A stretch of DNA of 18,806 bases from Candidatus Aminicenantota bacterium (lineage in GTDB: Bacteria > Acidobacteriota > Aminicenantia > UBA2199). Below are positions 6,793-15,281 of this stretch, piece after piece. Position numbers and translations under genes: made by a program. Position 1 is the stretch's first letter. Each line of letters starts with the position of its first letter. Under the pieces are notes generated by a model. It ran no database searches. It saw only the letters and a list, made by a program, of their open reading frames with translations, and was not told the origin of the DNA. The stretch is from positions 1 to 18,806 of the forward strand of contig JAHELQ010000015.1 in NCBI GenBank assembly GCA_024644125.1, written 5' to 3'.

Positions 6793-7785
6793 TTATAACC
6801 AGAGCTGCGCTTTATACCAATCGATAGCGCGTTTGATTCCGTTCTCAAACGTAGTGTAGCTGTTAATTCCAAAACTTCCGGCGAGTTTGGACGAATCCAA
6901 TGGCTTTCCCCTCATGAAAAATGCAAGCTTCGCCGGTGAGAGGGGTGCCTCTTTTCCAGCTAAGGCGAACATTTTTGCCAGAAGAAAAGCAGGAGGGTAA
7001 ACAAATACAAGAGGTATTTTAAATGGAATTATTTTTTTCCCAAGAGCGGCGGCAATGACAGTGACCATTTTTTCGACTGGTACCATTTCATATCCGACAT
7101 TGTAAACTTCACCGTTCTTTCCTTTTTCCACCGCCATTACCGAGGCCGACACCAAATCTCCTACATAAACGGGTGAATGATTGATTCTCCCAGAGCCTGC
7201 AATAAAGAACAATCCAGAGTGGATCTGCTTGATTAATTTAAAGGTACGTTTATCCCCCTCTCCATACACCCACCCCGGGCGGAGCACTGAAATATCAAGG
7301 TCACCGGAGAATGATAACGCGACCTTTTCTCCCTCCAGTTTGCTGCGCTCATAGACATCGACCGGATTTTTAGGGTCGTCTTCTTTTTGTGCCGCCAACC
7401 CCGATGATTTCCCATATACTCCAGCGGAACTGAAGTGAATAACTTTTTTCACCCCCTGCTTCAACGCGGCATTCAGAAGGATCTTTGTGCCCTCCTTATT
7501 GATTTCGAAGAATTTGTCGTCGGATATGATGCTATTTCCCAAAGCGGTTGCAAGATGAAACAAGACATCCACTCCCTCCAGACACCGGGACATCGTCTCA
7601 CTGTCTGTAACCGAACCGCTAAATCGCTCGACTAACGGATGCCTTTCTAATTCTTCGCACAATGGAGTACGGTTGATTACTGCGCGTACATTGAAGCCCC
7701 TCTCGCTCAGATAACGAACCAAATGGCTCCCCACGAAGCCAGCGGCGCCGGTTACAGCTATACGTTCTTTCCCAGTCAAAACCAT
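6793..7785 (-). CDS. NAD-dependent epimerase/dehydratase (extended SDR)
   Basis: 330 residues. A Rossmann dinucleotide-binding motif TGAAGFVG lies at 12-19 (GxxGxxG of extended SDRs). FHLAT (77-81) and the active-site trio follow: Ser at 119/120 (HFSSAGVYG) and YERSK at 145-149 (YxxxK). RPGWVYGEGD (about 169-178) is the conserved RPxxVYG block. The family includes nucleotide-sugar epimerases, 3-beta-hydroxysteroid dehydrogenase-like and dihydroflavonol-reductase-like enzymes; the C-terminal half with a hydrophobic stretch (IPLVFVYPPAFLLAKMF) looks closer to the 3-beta-HSD-like group. Substrate cannot be named. Start ATG 7785 has AAGGA upstream. It is a single-gene unit divergent from the ferritin-like gene. 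Confidence 0.87.
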   Translation of the reverse strand: MVLTGKERIAVTGAAGFVGSHLVRYLSERGFNVRAVINRTPLCEELERHPLVERFSGSVTDSETMSRCLEGVDVLFHLATALGNSIISDDKFFEINKEGTKILLNAALKQGVKKVIHFSSAGVYGKSSGLAAQKEDDPKNPVDVYERSKLEGEKVALSFSGDLDISVLRPGWVYGEGDKRTFKLIKQIHSGLFFIAGSGRINHSPVYVGDLVSASVMAVEKGKNGEVYNVGYEMVPVEKMVTVIAAALGKKIIPFKIPLVFVYPPAFLLAKMFALAGKEAPLSPAKLAFFMRGKPLDSSKLAGSFGINSYTTFENGIKRAIDWYKAQLWL

Positions 7786-7819
7786 GGATATCCTTATTAT
7801 TTATCTAAAATTCAGATTC

Positions 7820-7848
7820 ATTATAGTTGAAATTATTTTTATTGTAAA
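7820..7848 (-). promoter_or_regulatory. Promoter for the SDR gene
   Basis: Minus strand: TTTACA (7843-7848), 17 bp spacer, perfect TATAAT (7820-7825). Its -35 is 11 bases from the -35 of the divergent promoter. Confidence 0.65.
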
Positions 7849-7859
7849 TGCGGGCTAAT

Positions 7860-7888
7860 TTGCCATTACAGTCGGATTATGATAAAAT
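7860..7888 (+). promoter_or_regulatory. Promoter for the ferritin-like gene
   Basis: TTGCCA (7860-7865), 17 bp spacer, TAAAAT (7883-7888), with TG one base upstream of the -10 (extended -10, TGATAAAAT). Predicted start of transcription is near 7895, with AAGGAG in the leader. Confidence 0.65.
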
Positions 7889-7916
7889 TTTTTTCAGGTG
7901 GGTAAGGAGAAAAAAA

Positions 7917-8411
7917 ATGGAAAACCAATCATTGGAAATTATCAAAAGAGCCATTTTACTGGAACATCGGGGAAAAGCCTTGTATGAATCGGTAGTTCAA
8001 ACAAGTGAAGTCGAAGAAGTAAAAGAGCTATTCAAAATTCTAGCCGCTGAAGAGGAAAAGCATATTGAAATTCTGAACTCGCAATTCAACCGCGCAGCCA
8101 ACGGCGATGACTTTGACAAGATAGAACTTGAAGAACGGATGAAAGATACAGACAAAATTTTATCCCGGGAGATAGTCAAAGCTATTTCTGGAGCCGGTTA
8201 CGAGGCAGCAGTCATCGCCGCGGCGCTGGAGTTTGAAAAAAAAGCCGTGGAATTTTATAGCCATAGGTCGGATACCGCAGAAAAATTAAATGAAAAAAAG
8301 CTCTATAAGTGGCTTACCGAATGGGAAAAAGGACACATGGCGATGTTGGCGGATCTGGACAAAAATCTCAGAGAGCAAATCTGGTACGATAATAGCTTCT
8401 GGCCATTTTGA
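7917..8411 (+). CDS. Rubrerythrin/ferritin-like diiron protein
   Basis: 164 residues forming a four-helix bundle with two Glu/ExxH pairs expected for a diiron site: E16 (LLEHRGKALYE) with E46/H49 (EEEKH), and E105 (EFEKKAVEFY) with E137/H140 (EWEKGH). This is the erythrin domain of rubrerythrin-type proteins, which reduce peroxide or store/handle iron in anaerobes. There is no rubredoxin-like CxxC domain, so an external electron donor would be needed if it is a peroxidase. It ends in an aromatic string (WYDNSFWPF). The start ATG 7917 is chosen for AAGGAG about seven bases upstream; the open frame extends to 7848 but passes through the promoter. The S9 peptidase gene follows 92 bases later in the same direction with no clear promoter between, so they may be co-transcribed. 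Confidence 0.85.
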   Translation: MENQSLEIIKRAILLEHRGKALYESVVQTSEVEEVKELFKILAAEEEKHIEILNSQFNRAANGDDFDKIELEERMKDTDKILSREIVKAISGAGYEAAVIAAALEFEKKAVEFYSHRSDTAEKLNEKKLYKWLTEWEKGHMAMLADLDKNLREQIWYDNSFWPF

Positions 8412-8503
8412 ACGAAAGTCCCGGCAAGATATATGCCTCTTCTTTACAAACGAAAAGACTAAAATTTCGTAATATTTCAATTAGACGCAAACGAGGAGAC
8501 AAT

Positions 8504-11062
8504 ATGACGCAAAAGTTATTCCTATTCATTTTTTCGTTTATCACACTAATCGCTTTGCCGGCCTTACCAGCGATTCCCGCAGTAGACTCCGGGGAGATCG
8601 TCATCGATCAATGGTTAGCTTTGGGGCCCATGCCTATCCCCAATACTGAAATCGAATTACTGGGCAATGAAAAAAACATTCTAAAATTCAATCATGTAGC
8701 GATCCACTCCTTGAAGCCCTCGATCGATGAAACTATCGAATGGCCCGGCGAACTACAATTCACCTGGAAACCAATTCAATCCGTCTCGTTCCAAACCTCC
8801 TCGCACCAGGTATTGTATCTCGCGACTTATCTGGAAACCCATCGTTGGCTTCAAACAGACATTTTCATACGGAACGTCGATAACCCGTTTATCCTGTATC
8901 TAGATGGCGAGGCGCAAAAAACAAGCAAGACTGAGGATGGAGATGCCTGGAAATCGGAACTCACGCTGACAAACGGAAGCCATAGATTGATAATAAAAGT
9001 CTTATTGAAGAAGGACAAGCCGTTGGCCTCGACCATCGTGCTTCAAAACAAAGACGCCTTCAGCCAGGACCCCATCGAGGTCTCGACAAATTCGATCGGG
9101 CTTCTGGACACATCCCATATATTGAATACCCGTCGGGTTTCCCGTCTAAAACTATCTCCCGATGGAAGTAAAGTGGCGGTGTCCATTAGCTATACATCTC
9201 CTCGAGATGGGAAAAACAAAAAATGGCTGGAGATCCTTTCGGTTGCCACAGGAACCTGTGTTTTTTCTTCCCGGAGCTCCGGCGATATGCAAGATTTCTC
9301 ATGGTTGAAAGACTCCCGTCATTTCTCTTATACTTCAACCTCCAAAGGAAAAACCAACCTTTTTCGTTACGATATTTCCACTCATGAACAGGAGAAAATG
9401 CTCTCCGATATCGTCAATTTCAATAGTTACACCTGGGCTCCCGACAATTCATACCTCATTTATACCGTTTATTCAAAAAAAGAAGATAACGGCATCTATA
9501 GACATATAGAGGAAATCGACGATCGCGCCTCCTTTGCGAGATACCAATATGCGATGTACCTATTCTATCCCCAGGGAAAGGTTACTCACAAGATCGGCGA
9601 CAAAGACCGGAATTACAGTATCGCCGCCATCAGTCCGGATAACAAACATGCGCTTTTGATCAAAACAGTGGAAGATGCGCAGAACAGGCCTTACAATAAA
9701 ACTATCGTCTATCTCTTGAATACCATTGATCTCTCGGGAAGAGAACTTTTGAATCATCGCTTCATCGGCCCGATAACATGGTCTCCCGACTCAAACCACT
9801 TGCTGATCCTGGGCGGTCCCTCCGCGTTTGACGGCATCGGCAAGACAATTCCAGAAAATGTGACTCCCAACGACTACGACAATCAAGCATTTCTTTATGA
9901 CATTTCGACAGGGGACGTTCGACCTATTTCAAGGGAATTCAGACCTTCGATAGAATCTGCATACTGGCATCAGCAGGATAACGCTCTATTCTTCAAAGTA
10001 ACGGAAAAGGCGAATGGCAACCTCTATCGTTTTTCGACCAAAACAGAGAATTACCTCAGACTCGATACACTTGTAGATTCAATTCAATTCATATCATTCG
10101 CACAAGATCAAAATATAGCGGTGTACTGGGGATCGGGAGTCTCAAATCCCGATAAACTATACAAAATTGATTTGAAAAAAAGAAATGCCTCCTTACTAAA
10201 AGATTACAATCGGGATTTGTTTGAAAATATACGGTTGGGGCAGGTAAAGGACTGGAATTTCACTACGGAAGATGGAAAAACAATAACAGGCCGCATCTAC
10301 TTCCCTCCGGATTTCGACATCGATAAAAAATACCCATGCATTGTAAATTATTATGGCGGTACCAGTCCTGTGCGTCGCAGTTTTGGCGGCAGGTACCCGA
10401 GGAATTGGTATGCGTCGCAGGGATACATCGTGTATGTTTTGCAGCCGACAGGAACCGTCGGTTTCGGCCAGGAAAATTCAAGTATTCATGTCAACGATTG
10501 GGGTCAGGTCACAACGCAGCAAATAATCGCAGGCATCAAACAATTGACAGCCGCCCACCCATTTATAGACCCAAACCGGATTGGCGCGATCGGAGCATCC
10601 TACGGCGGCTTCCTCACTCAATACCTGGCCGCCAATACAGACCTTGTGTCGGCATTTGTTTCCCATGCCGGTATCAGCGCCCTATCGAGCTATTGGGGAG
10701 TTGGGGATTGGGGGTACTCATACAGCGCGATCGCCACCGCCGAGAGTTTCCCCTGGAACCGCAAGGACATTTATGTGGAACGGAGCCCGCTCTTTATGGC
10801 GAACCGCATCACAAAACCGCTTCTGTTACTGCATGGCAGCGCCGATAACAATGTCCCCCCCGGTGAAAGCTACCAGATGTACACCGCCCTGAAGCTTCTC
10901 GGAAAAGAAGTTGAATTGATCACCTTCAATGATGAAAAACATTGGATTCTGGATTATGAGAAGAGGCTCCATTGGATGAGGACGATTATCGCCTGGTTCG
11001 ATAAATGGCTAAAAGGCCAACCCGAACATTGGGACCATTTATATGGGAGCGCCGAACATTAG
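8504..11062 (+). CDS. Exported S9-family (prolyl oligopeptidase-type) serine peptidase
   Basis: 852 residues. MTQKLFLFIFSFITLIALPA and the Ala/Pro stretch after it form a signal peptide, so the enzyme acts in the periplasm or beyond. Residues about 30-210 are a non-catalytic N-terminal region. Residues about 210-580 look like the beta-propeller of the family, with recurring strands such as LSPDGSKVAVSI, WAPDNSYLIYT and WSPDSNHLLIL. The C-terminal alpha/beta-hydrolase domain carries the triad: Ser699 in GASYGGF, Asp781 in HGSADNNVPP, His813 in DEKHWI. GGTSPVRRSFGGRYPRNWYA precedes the nucleophile. These S9 enzymes cut short peptides, often after Pro or releasing dipeptides or acyl-amino acids; the exact activity (DPP4-like or acylaminoacyl peptidase-like) is not decided. 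The start ATG 8504 has GAGGAG seven bases upstream and begins the signal peptide directly; the longer frame to 8408 overlaps the previous stop. Confidence 0.92.
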   Translation: MTQKLFLFIFSFITLIALPALPAIPAVDSGEIVIDQWLALGPMPIPNTEIELLGNEKNILKFNHVAIHSLKPSIDETIEWPGELQFTWKPIQSVSFQTSSHQVLYLATYLETHRWLQTDIFIRNVDNPFILYLDGEAQKTSKTEDGDAWKSELTLTNGSHRLIIKVLLKKDKPLASTIVLQNKDAFSQDPIEVSTNSIGLLDTSHILNTRRVSRLKLSPDGSKVAVSISYTSPRDGKNKKWLEILSVATGTCVFSSRSSGDMQDFSWLKDSRHFSYTSTSKGKTNLFRYDISTHEQEKMLSDIVNFNSYTWAPDNSYLIYTVYSKKEDNGIYRHIEEIDDRASFARYQYAMYLFYPQGKVTHKIGDKDRNYSIAAISPDNKHALLIKTVEDAQNRPYNKTIVYLLNTIDLSGRELLNHRFIGPITWSPDSNHLLILGGPSAFDGIGKTIPENVTPNDYDNQAFLYDISTGDVRPISREFRPSIESAYWHQQDNALFFKVTEKANGNLYRFSTKTENYLRLDTLVDSIQFISFAQDQNIAVYWGSGVSNPDKLYKIDLKKRNASLLKDYNRDLFENIRLGQVKDWNFTTEDGKTITGRIYFPPDFDIDKKYPCIVNYYGGTSPVRRSFGGRYPRNWYASQGYIVYVLQPTGTVGFGQENSSIHVNDWGQVTTQQIIAGIKQLTAAHPFIDPNRIGAIGASYGGFLTQYLAANTDLVSAFVSHAGISALSSYWGVGDWGYSYSAIATAESFPWNRKDIYVERSPLFMANRITKPLLLLHGSADNNVPPGESYQMYTALKLLGKEVELITFNDEKHWILDYEKRLHWMRTIIAWFDKWLKGQPEHWDHLYGSAEH

Positions 11063-11088
11063 AAAAAGGGCAGGCTCCACGCCTGCCC
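11063..11088. terminator. Bidirectional terminator between S9 peptidase and mscS
   Basis: Arms GGGCAGGC (11068-11075) and GCCTGCCC (11081-11088) form a perfect 8 bp stem with loop TCCAC. Read on the minus strand the stem is followed directly by five T (11067-11063), a good intrinsic terminator for the mscS gene. On the plus strand the following run is weaker (GCTTAATTATTT). Confidence 0.8.
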
Positions 11089-11120
11089 GCTTAATTATTT
11101 GTCTCATTTAAGATACAAAA

Positions 11121-12830
11121 TTACTTTTCAGTCCTATTGATAACATTTATATAATTGTAAGGAATTTCGATTCCCGCTTCATCAAATGCCTTTTTCACCC
11201 TGATATTGAGTTCACGGTCCACAGCCCATTGTTCCCCGGGAGCCGTTTTGGAAAGAATTCTGAATCCCATTGATGATTCGCCCAATGAGATAATCCCCTG
11301 AGGAGTTGGTTCTTCTATAAATTTATTCTTCCATTCCGGATCATGCGATATCTGCAGGCAAACCTCACCGAGTATTTCCATCACTTTCTTAGGCTCGGCA
11401 TCATAGGATACTCCAACGTTTGTTACGGCCCTCGACCATTTATGGGTCAAATTAGACACACTGGAAATATTCCCATTGGGAATGATATGAACGGTTCCAG
11501 CCAAAGAACGCAGTTTAATGGTACGAAAGGAAATTTTCTCTACAGTACCGGTATTCCCGTTGATTTCCACGACATCGCCTAGCGCCAGTTGTTCCTCCAT
11601 CAACATGAAGAATCCGGAGAAAAAATCCTTTACCAATGATTGGGCTCCAAAACCGATCGCCAATGATAATCCGCCTGCGGCGACCAGGAATGGGGCGTAA
11701 TCTATTTCCAGCTCCCCCAATACCCAGAGGATTGCCAAAATCCACAGAAAAACCTTGACAATTGAAAGAACAACTGAAAACAACGTCACATACCTCTGTT
11801 TATAATGAGGATCCAGATCGGGACTATGCTCGAGCTTTCCCAGCACCTTGTCGGCAATACGGCGCGACAACCGTATAAGTACCAAAACAAGGGCAATGGC
11901 AATAATAATGATCAATGTTCCTTTACCGGCCTGCCGCCACAACAAACCCATCCGCTGCCGTTCATACATTTTAATGTCTTCGTCAATATTTGCAATTTTT
12001 TGTGTAAGAGTTTTTATTTTATTATCGCTCAAATATATGAAGGTCTTGGTGGTATTGAGGCGGGGGCGCTCCAGACCATTGAGACGCACCTCGCGTACTT
12101 CGGCGGATATCTGGTCTGCCAGGCGTGTTACAAAATCACGGGAACTTCGCGCTTTTTTTCTTAATTCCCCAACCTCTTTCGATTTCTCTTCCACCTTCGC
12201 AGTCCGCTCCGCTTCAGTTTTTCTTAGGCCTTCCAGACGGCCAGATTCTTCCTCAATCTCCTCTCGAAAATTGATTCGATCCTGCCTCAGCCTCTCAATC
12301 CTATCCGAGACACTGATCGATTGCGTCAAACTTCCTGCTTTCGTTTTCTGCTCATCTTCTATCTCTTTACTGCGGGAGAGCAATTGAAGGCCTTCAAGTT
12401 GTTTTTCCAACCGCTCAATTTGTAAAGCAACTTCGTTAATTCTTTTTTGAACCTCAATAATGCTTCCGGGATCCTTCCCCCCATATTCCCTTAATTTTGC
12501 AACAATGTTCGTTCTAAGAGCAGGTTGTTCTTCGGCAAGCTTCAGTAGATATGGCAGAAACTCATCTTCCAACACATTATAATGGTTAATAAAAAAATCA
12601 AATTTCCGTTTGTTGAAATCTAAACGCTCCACTAATTGGTTTATCTTATCTAGCTCATCAAATCCCGGGACATTCGCGGGAGAATAGTCTTCAAGAACCT
12701 TGACGCTGGCCGCTAGTTCTTCCAATTTTAATTCCAGGGCCTGTAATTTTTCTGGCCGCCAATCCTCCTGGGACCACATAAAAAAGCTCAAGCAAAACAA
12801 TCCTAACAATATGATGTGGAATCTTTTCAC
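11121..12830 (-). CDS. MscS-family mechanosensitive channel with long periplasmic coiled-coil domain
   Basis: 569 residues. A signal peptide (about 1-20) is followed by a periplasmic region to about 300 that is rich in Glu/Lys/Arg/Leu heptads, with strong coiled-coil character at about 125-240. Membrane helices are at about 303-321, 349-372 and 379-411. The last is the pore helix, with small residues (AAGGLSLAIGFGAQS) and then VKDFFSGFF. The MscS beta domain follows, with LGDVVEINGNTGTVEKI and HIIPNGNI, and an alpha/beta C-terminal domain. MscS channels open under membrane tension to release solutes on hypo-osmotic shock. The size and periplasmic domain place it among the larger MscS homologues rather than the three-helix E. 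coli MscS. The start is GTG at 12828-12830 with AGGAG eight bases upstream. It is a single-gene unit. Confidence 0.9.
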   Translation of the reverse strand: MKRFHIILLGLFCLSFFMWSQEDWRPEKLQALELKLEELAASVKVLEDYSPANVPGFDELDKINQLVERLDFNKRKFDFFINHYNVLEDEFLPYLLKLAEEQPALRTNIVAKLREYGGKDPGSIIEVQKRINEVALQIERLEKQLEGLQLLSRSKEIEDEQKTKAGSLTQSISVSDRIERLRQDRINFREEIEEESGRLEGLRKTEAERTAKVEEKSKEVGELRKKARSSRDFVTRLADQISAEVREVRLNGLERPRLNTTKTFIYLSDNKIKTLTQKIANIDEDIKMYERQRMGLLWRQAGKGTLIIIIAIALVLVLIRLSRRIADKVLGKLEHSPDLDPHYKQRYVTLFSVVLSIVKVFLWILAILWVLGELEIDYAPFLVAAGGLSLAIGFGAQSLVKDFFSGFFMLMEEQLALGDVVEINGNTGTVEKISFRTIKLRSLAGTVHIIPNGNISSVSNLTHKWSRAVTNVGVSYDAEPKKVMEILGEVCLQISHDPEWKNKFIEEPTPQGIISLGESSMGFRILSKTAPGEQWAVDRELNIRVKKAFDEAGIEIPYNYINVINRTEK

Positions 12831-12879
12831 TTTTCCGACTCCTTAAAATGAAATTAAACATGCCGGGCATATTTTTTTT

Positions 12880-12888
12880 ATTATATCA
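12880..12888 (-). promoter_or_regulatory. Extended -10 promoter for mscS
   Basis: Minus strand TGATATAAT (12888-12880): a perfect TATAAT with the TGn extension and no good -35. An 11-base inverted repeat, ATGCC-G-GGCAT (12860-12870), lies in the leader just downstream. Confidence 0.45.
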
Positions 12889-12951
12889 TAAACACTTTTT
12901 CCCCACGCAGTTACAAAAAGATATTTCCAGATTTTTTAATATTTTTAAAAT

Positions 12952-12980
12952 TTGACATTCTCCATAAAATAGATTATAGA
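12952..12980 (+). promoter_or_regulatory. Promoter for the cytochrome c gene
   Basis: Perfect TTGACA (12952-12957), 17 bp spacer, TATAGA (12975-12980). Predicted start near 12987, with AGGAGG in the leader. Confidence 0.65.
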
Positions 12981-13011
12981 AAATATATTAAGGTGGGAAT
13001 TAGGAGGCGTT

Positions 13012-13503
13012 ATGAAAAACACATTAATGACTCTCATCATTGTCGCGTTTGTTTTCTCGATAGGCTATGCGGAAGATTTCACTTATATTGGTTCAAAAAA
13101 ATGTAAAATGTGCCATAAAGGTGAAAAAAAAGGGATGGTATTCGAAAAATGGGAGAAAGGACCGCATGCCAAAGCCTTTGAAACTCTAAAAAAAGAAGGC
13201 GCCGAAACGAAGCCCGAATGCCTTGTTTGCCACACAACTGGTTACGACAAAAGTGGGTACAAAATCGGCGAGGCGAACGCGGCGGATTTTGAAGGCGTCG
13301 GATGCGAATCCTGCCATGGACCGGGTTCGGCATACAAAAAAATAAGCGTCATGAAAGACAAAGCCCAGGCAATGGAAAACGGTCTGATAATCCCTGACGC
13401 GAAAGTCTGCACGCAATGCCATAATGAAAAAAGCAAAGACTTCAAGGGTTTCAAATTTGACGAATATGTGAAAAAAATCGACCATACCTATATTAAAAAA
13501 TAG
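13012..13503 (+). CDS. Exported four-haem cytochrome c, c554-like
   Basis: 163 residues with a Sec signal (MKNTLMTLIIVAFVFSIGYA, cleavage near residue 20) and four CxxCH haem-c sites: C31-H35 (CKMCH), C70-H74 (CLVCH), C98-H102 (CESCH, followed by GPG) and C133-H137 (CTQCH). Extra histidines H52 (GPHAKAF) and H158 can serve as distal axial ligands. The order and the GPHAKAF and GVGCESCHGPG blocks are those of the cytochrome c554 family, periplasmic electron carriers linked to nitrogen-oxide and other anaerobic respiration. Only two spare histidines are present for four haems, so some haems may be five-coordinate or ligated by another side chain. The C-terminus is short and Lys-rich. Start ATG 13012 has AGGAGG five bases upstream. 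It stands alone and converges on hcp. Confidence 0.88.
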   Translation: MKNTLMTLIIVAFVFSIGYAEDFTYIGSKKCKMCHKGEKKGMVFEKWEKGPHAKAFETLKKEGAETKPECLVCHTTGYDKSGYKIGEANAADFEGVGCESCHGPGSAYKKISVMKDKAQAMENGLIIPDAKVCTQCHNEKSKDFKGFKFDEYVKKIDHTYIKK

Positions 13504-13532
13504 AGGCGGATTTCCAAACACCACTATTTACA

Positions 13533-13557
13533 GGGGCGTTGTGCGTGACAGCGCCCC
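13533..13557. terminator. Bidirectional hairpin between cytochrome c and hcp
   Basis: Arms GGGGCG (13533-13538) and CGCCCC (13552-13557), extended inward by a T-G wobble and TGT/ACA, give about a 10 bp stem with loop GCGTG. The plus side is followed by TTATAGTTT, a weak T-run. It sits between two convergent genes and can end both. Confidence 0.65.
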
Positions 13558-13579
13558 TTATAGTTTCAACCACCAAAAA

Positions 13580-15238
13580 TCAGTTCCCGCTCATCATGGC
13601 CGACACGTCGTCTCCCGCATCACCGGTTGGTTTGATATTGAATTTCTCTATCAATACCCCGGCGACAGTTGGAGATAAAAATGCCGGCAACGTCGGCCCC
13701 AAACGAATCCCCTTGAATCCAAGGTGCAGCAAAGCGAGCAACACGGCAACCGCCTTTTGTTCATACCACGCCACATCGAAGGACAGCGGGAGATCATTTA
13801 TATCCTCCAACCCAAACACATCCTTCAATTTGAGGGCGATAACCGCCAATGAATAAGAATCATTACATTGACCTGCATCGAGAACTCTTGGAATTCCGCC
13901 GATATCTCCTAATTTCAATTTATTGTAGCGATATTTGGCGCATCCGGCGGTTAAAATCACAGTGTCTTCGGGCAAAGCTTCAGCCACTCCTGTAAAGTAT
14001 TCACGGGATTTTTGCCTGCCATCGCAGCCGGCCATCACGATAAACCGTTTTACGGCCCCTGATTTGACTGCCGCCACAACCTTATCCGCAAGAGCTAAAA
14101 CCTGATTGTGGGCAAAGCCGCCGACTATTTCCCCGTGTTCGATTTCCCTGGGCGCGTCACATTTTTTTGCCAGCTCGACTAATTTCGAAAAATCCTTCCG
14201 CTTGCCGTCTTCCCGGTCCGGAATGTGTTCGACGCCTGGATATCCAGCCATACCCGTTGTAAAGATACGGTCTTTGTAGCTATCTTTCACCGGAACAATG
14301 CAATTCGTAGTCATCAGAATTGGACCGTTGAAGGACTCGAACTCTACTGCTTGCTTCCACCACGCATTCCCATAGTTTCCCACAAAATGATCATATTTTT
14401 TAAACATAGGGTAATAATTTGCAGGAAGCATCTCGCTGTGAGTATACACATCCACTCCAGTCCCTTTGGTCTGTTCCAGCAACTCCGCCATGTCTTTAAG
14501 ATCGTGTCCAGAAATGAGAATGCCGGGATTCTCTCTAACACCTATGTTCACATGGGTTATTTCCGGATGCCCATAGGTAGCGGTATTTGCTTTATCAAGC
14601 AACGCCATAGTCGTTACAGCCATCTCTCCCGCTTTAAGGACATACCCCACCATTTCGTCCACAGAAAGATCTTTGGTGGTAGATGCCAACGCCTCAACGA
14701 AAAAATCGTAGATCGCCGGATCATCATAACCCAATACCGCCGCATGATGGGCATATGCCCCGATGCCTTTCAATCCGTATACCAGCAACTCACGCAATGA
14801 CCGCACATCTTCGTTTTCAGTCGAAAGTACGCCGACAGAGGCGGCTTTCACATAAAAATCGTCATCGTCTGCAAGAAGCCAGACAGCAGCATCGCCCATT
14901 TTTTCGGAAAAGGCTTTTCCGTATTTTTTCTCAAATTCCGATTTGAAAGATTCGCTTATGGAGGCCCTTTTAGCGAGGCCTTCCTTGATGAGTCCGATGA
15001 TTCGCGAATTATCGAAATTGGCATTGGTGATGGTGGCAAACAAAGATTTTGCAATAAAATCACCCGCGCCGTCTCCCTTTCCAAGATGTTTTTTTGCCAA
15101 TTCGGACCAGAGAGAAATTCCTTTTAGAGTGTAAATTAATAAATCCTGAATGTTCGCAGTATCATCCTTTTTCCCGCAGACACCGGCCATTGTGCATCCA
15201 GAATTTTTCGCAGTTTCTTGACATTGATAACAAAACAT
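13580..15238 (-). CDS. hcp: Hydroxylamine reductase / hybrid cluster protein, class I
   Basis: 552 residues, normal family length. The N-terminal cysteines C3, C6, C15 and C21 have the spacing Cx2Cx8Cx5C of class I Hcp (strict-anaerobe type), which bind a [4Fe-4S] cluster. All expected ligands of the hybrid [4Fe-2O-2S] cluster are present: H245 (SGHDLKD), E269 (YTHSEM), C313 (TTNC), C405 (MAGCDGRQKS, the persulfide position), C433 (TAGCAKYRYN), C458 (GQCNDSYS), E493 and K495-region (WYEQK). Hcp reduces hydroxylamine in vitro and acts as a nitric-oxide reductase/nitrosylase in vivo; here it would be cytoplasmic. The start ATG 15238 has AGGAGGGG upstream. It lies 43 bases after the ferredoxin-like gene in the same unit. 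Confidence 0.96.
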   Translation of the reverse strand: MFCYQCQETAKNSGCTMAGVCGKKDDTANIQDLLIYTLKGISLWSELAKKHLGKGDGAGDFIAKSLFATITNANFDNSRIIGLIKEGLAKRASISESFKSEFEKKYGKAFSEKMGDAAVWLLADDDDFYVKAASVGVLSTENEDVRSLRELLVYGLKGIGAYAHHAAVLGYDDPAIYDFFVEALASTTKDLSVDEMVGYVLKAGEMAVTTMALLDKANTATYGHPEITHVNIGVRENPGILISGHDLKDMAELLEQTKGTGVDVYTHSEMLPANYYPMFKKYDHFVGNYGNAWWKQAVEFESFNGPILMTTNCIVPVKDSYKDRIFTTGMAGYPGVEHIPDREDGKRKDFSKLVELAKKCDAPREIEHGEIVGGFAHNQVLALADKVVAAVKSGAVKRFIVMAGCDGRQKSREYFTGVAEALPEDTVILTAGCAKYRYNKLKLGDIGGIPRVLDAGQCNDSYSLAVIALKLKDVFGLEDINDLPLSFDVAWYEQKAVAVLLALLHLGFKGIRLGPTLPAFLSPTVAGVLIEKFNIKPTGDAGDDVSAMMSGN

Positions 15239-15281
15239 AATCCCCTCCTACATTTCAAGGATATTCAAATAATTTATTTTT

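Noticed and set aside
10336..10848. 170-codon plus-strand ORF overlapping the S9 catalytic domain in another frame
   Set aside because: The S9 frame carries the complete Ser-Asp-His triad; the alternative frame has Arg/Cys-rich composition and no motif.
11848..12387. 179-codon plus-strand ORF opposite mscS
   Set aside because: Antisense to the coiled-coil region; Ser/Arg-rich mirror of Glu/Leu codons; no ribosome site.
12860..12870. ATGCC-G-GGCAT inverted repeat as an mscS operator
   Set aside because: Arms of only five bases; too short to claim as an operator, so only mentioned with the promoter.
14225..14800. 191-codon plus-strand ORF opposite hcp
   Set aside because: Lies wholly antisense to a complete hcp with all ligands intact; His/Arg-rich composition typical of a reverse-frame shadow; no start signal.
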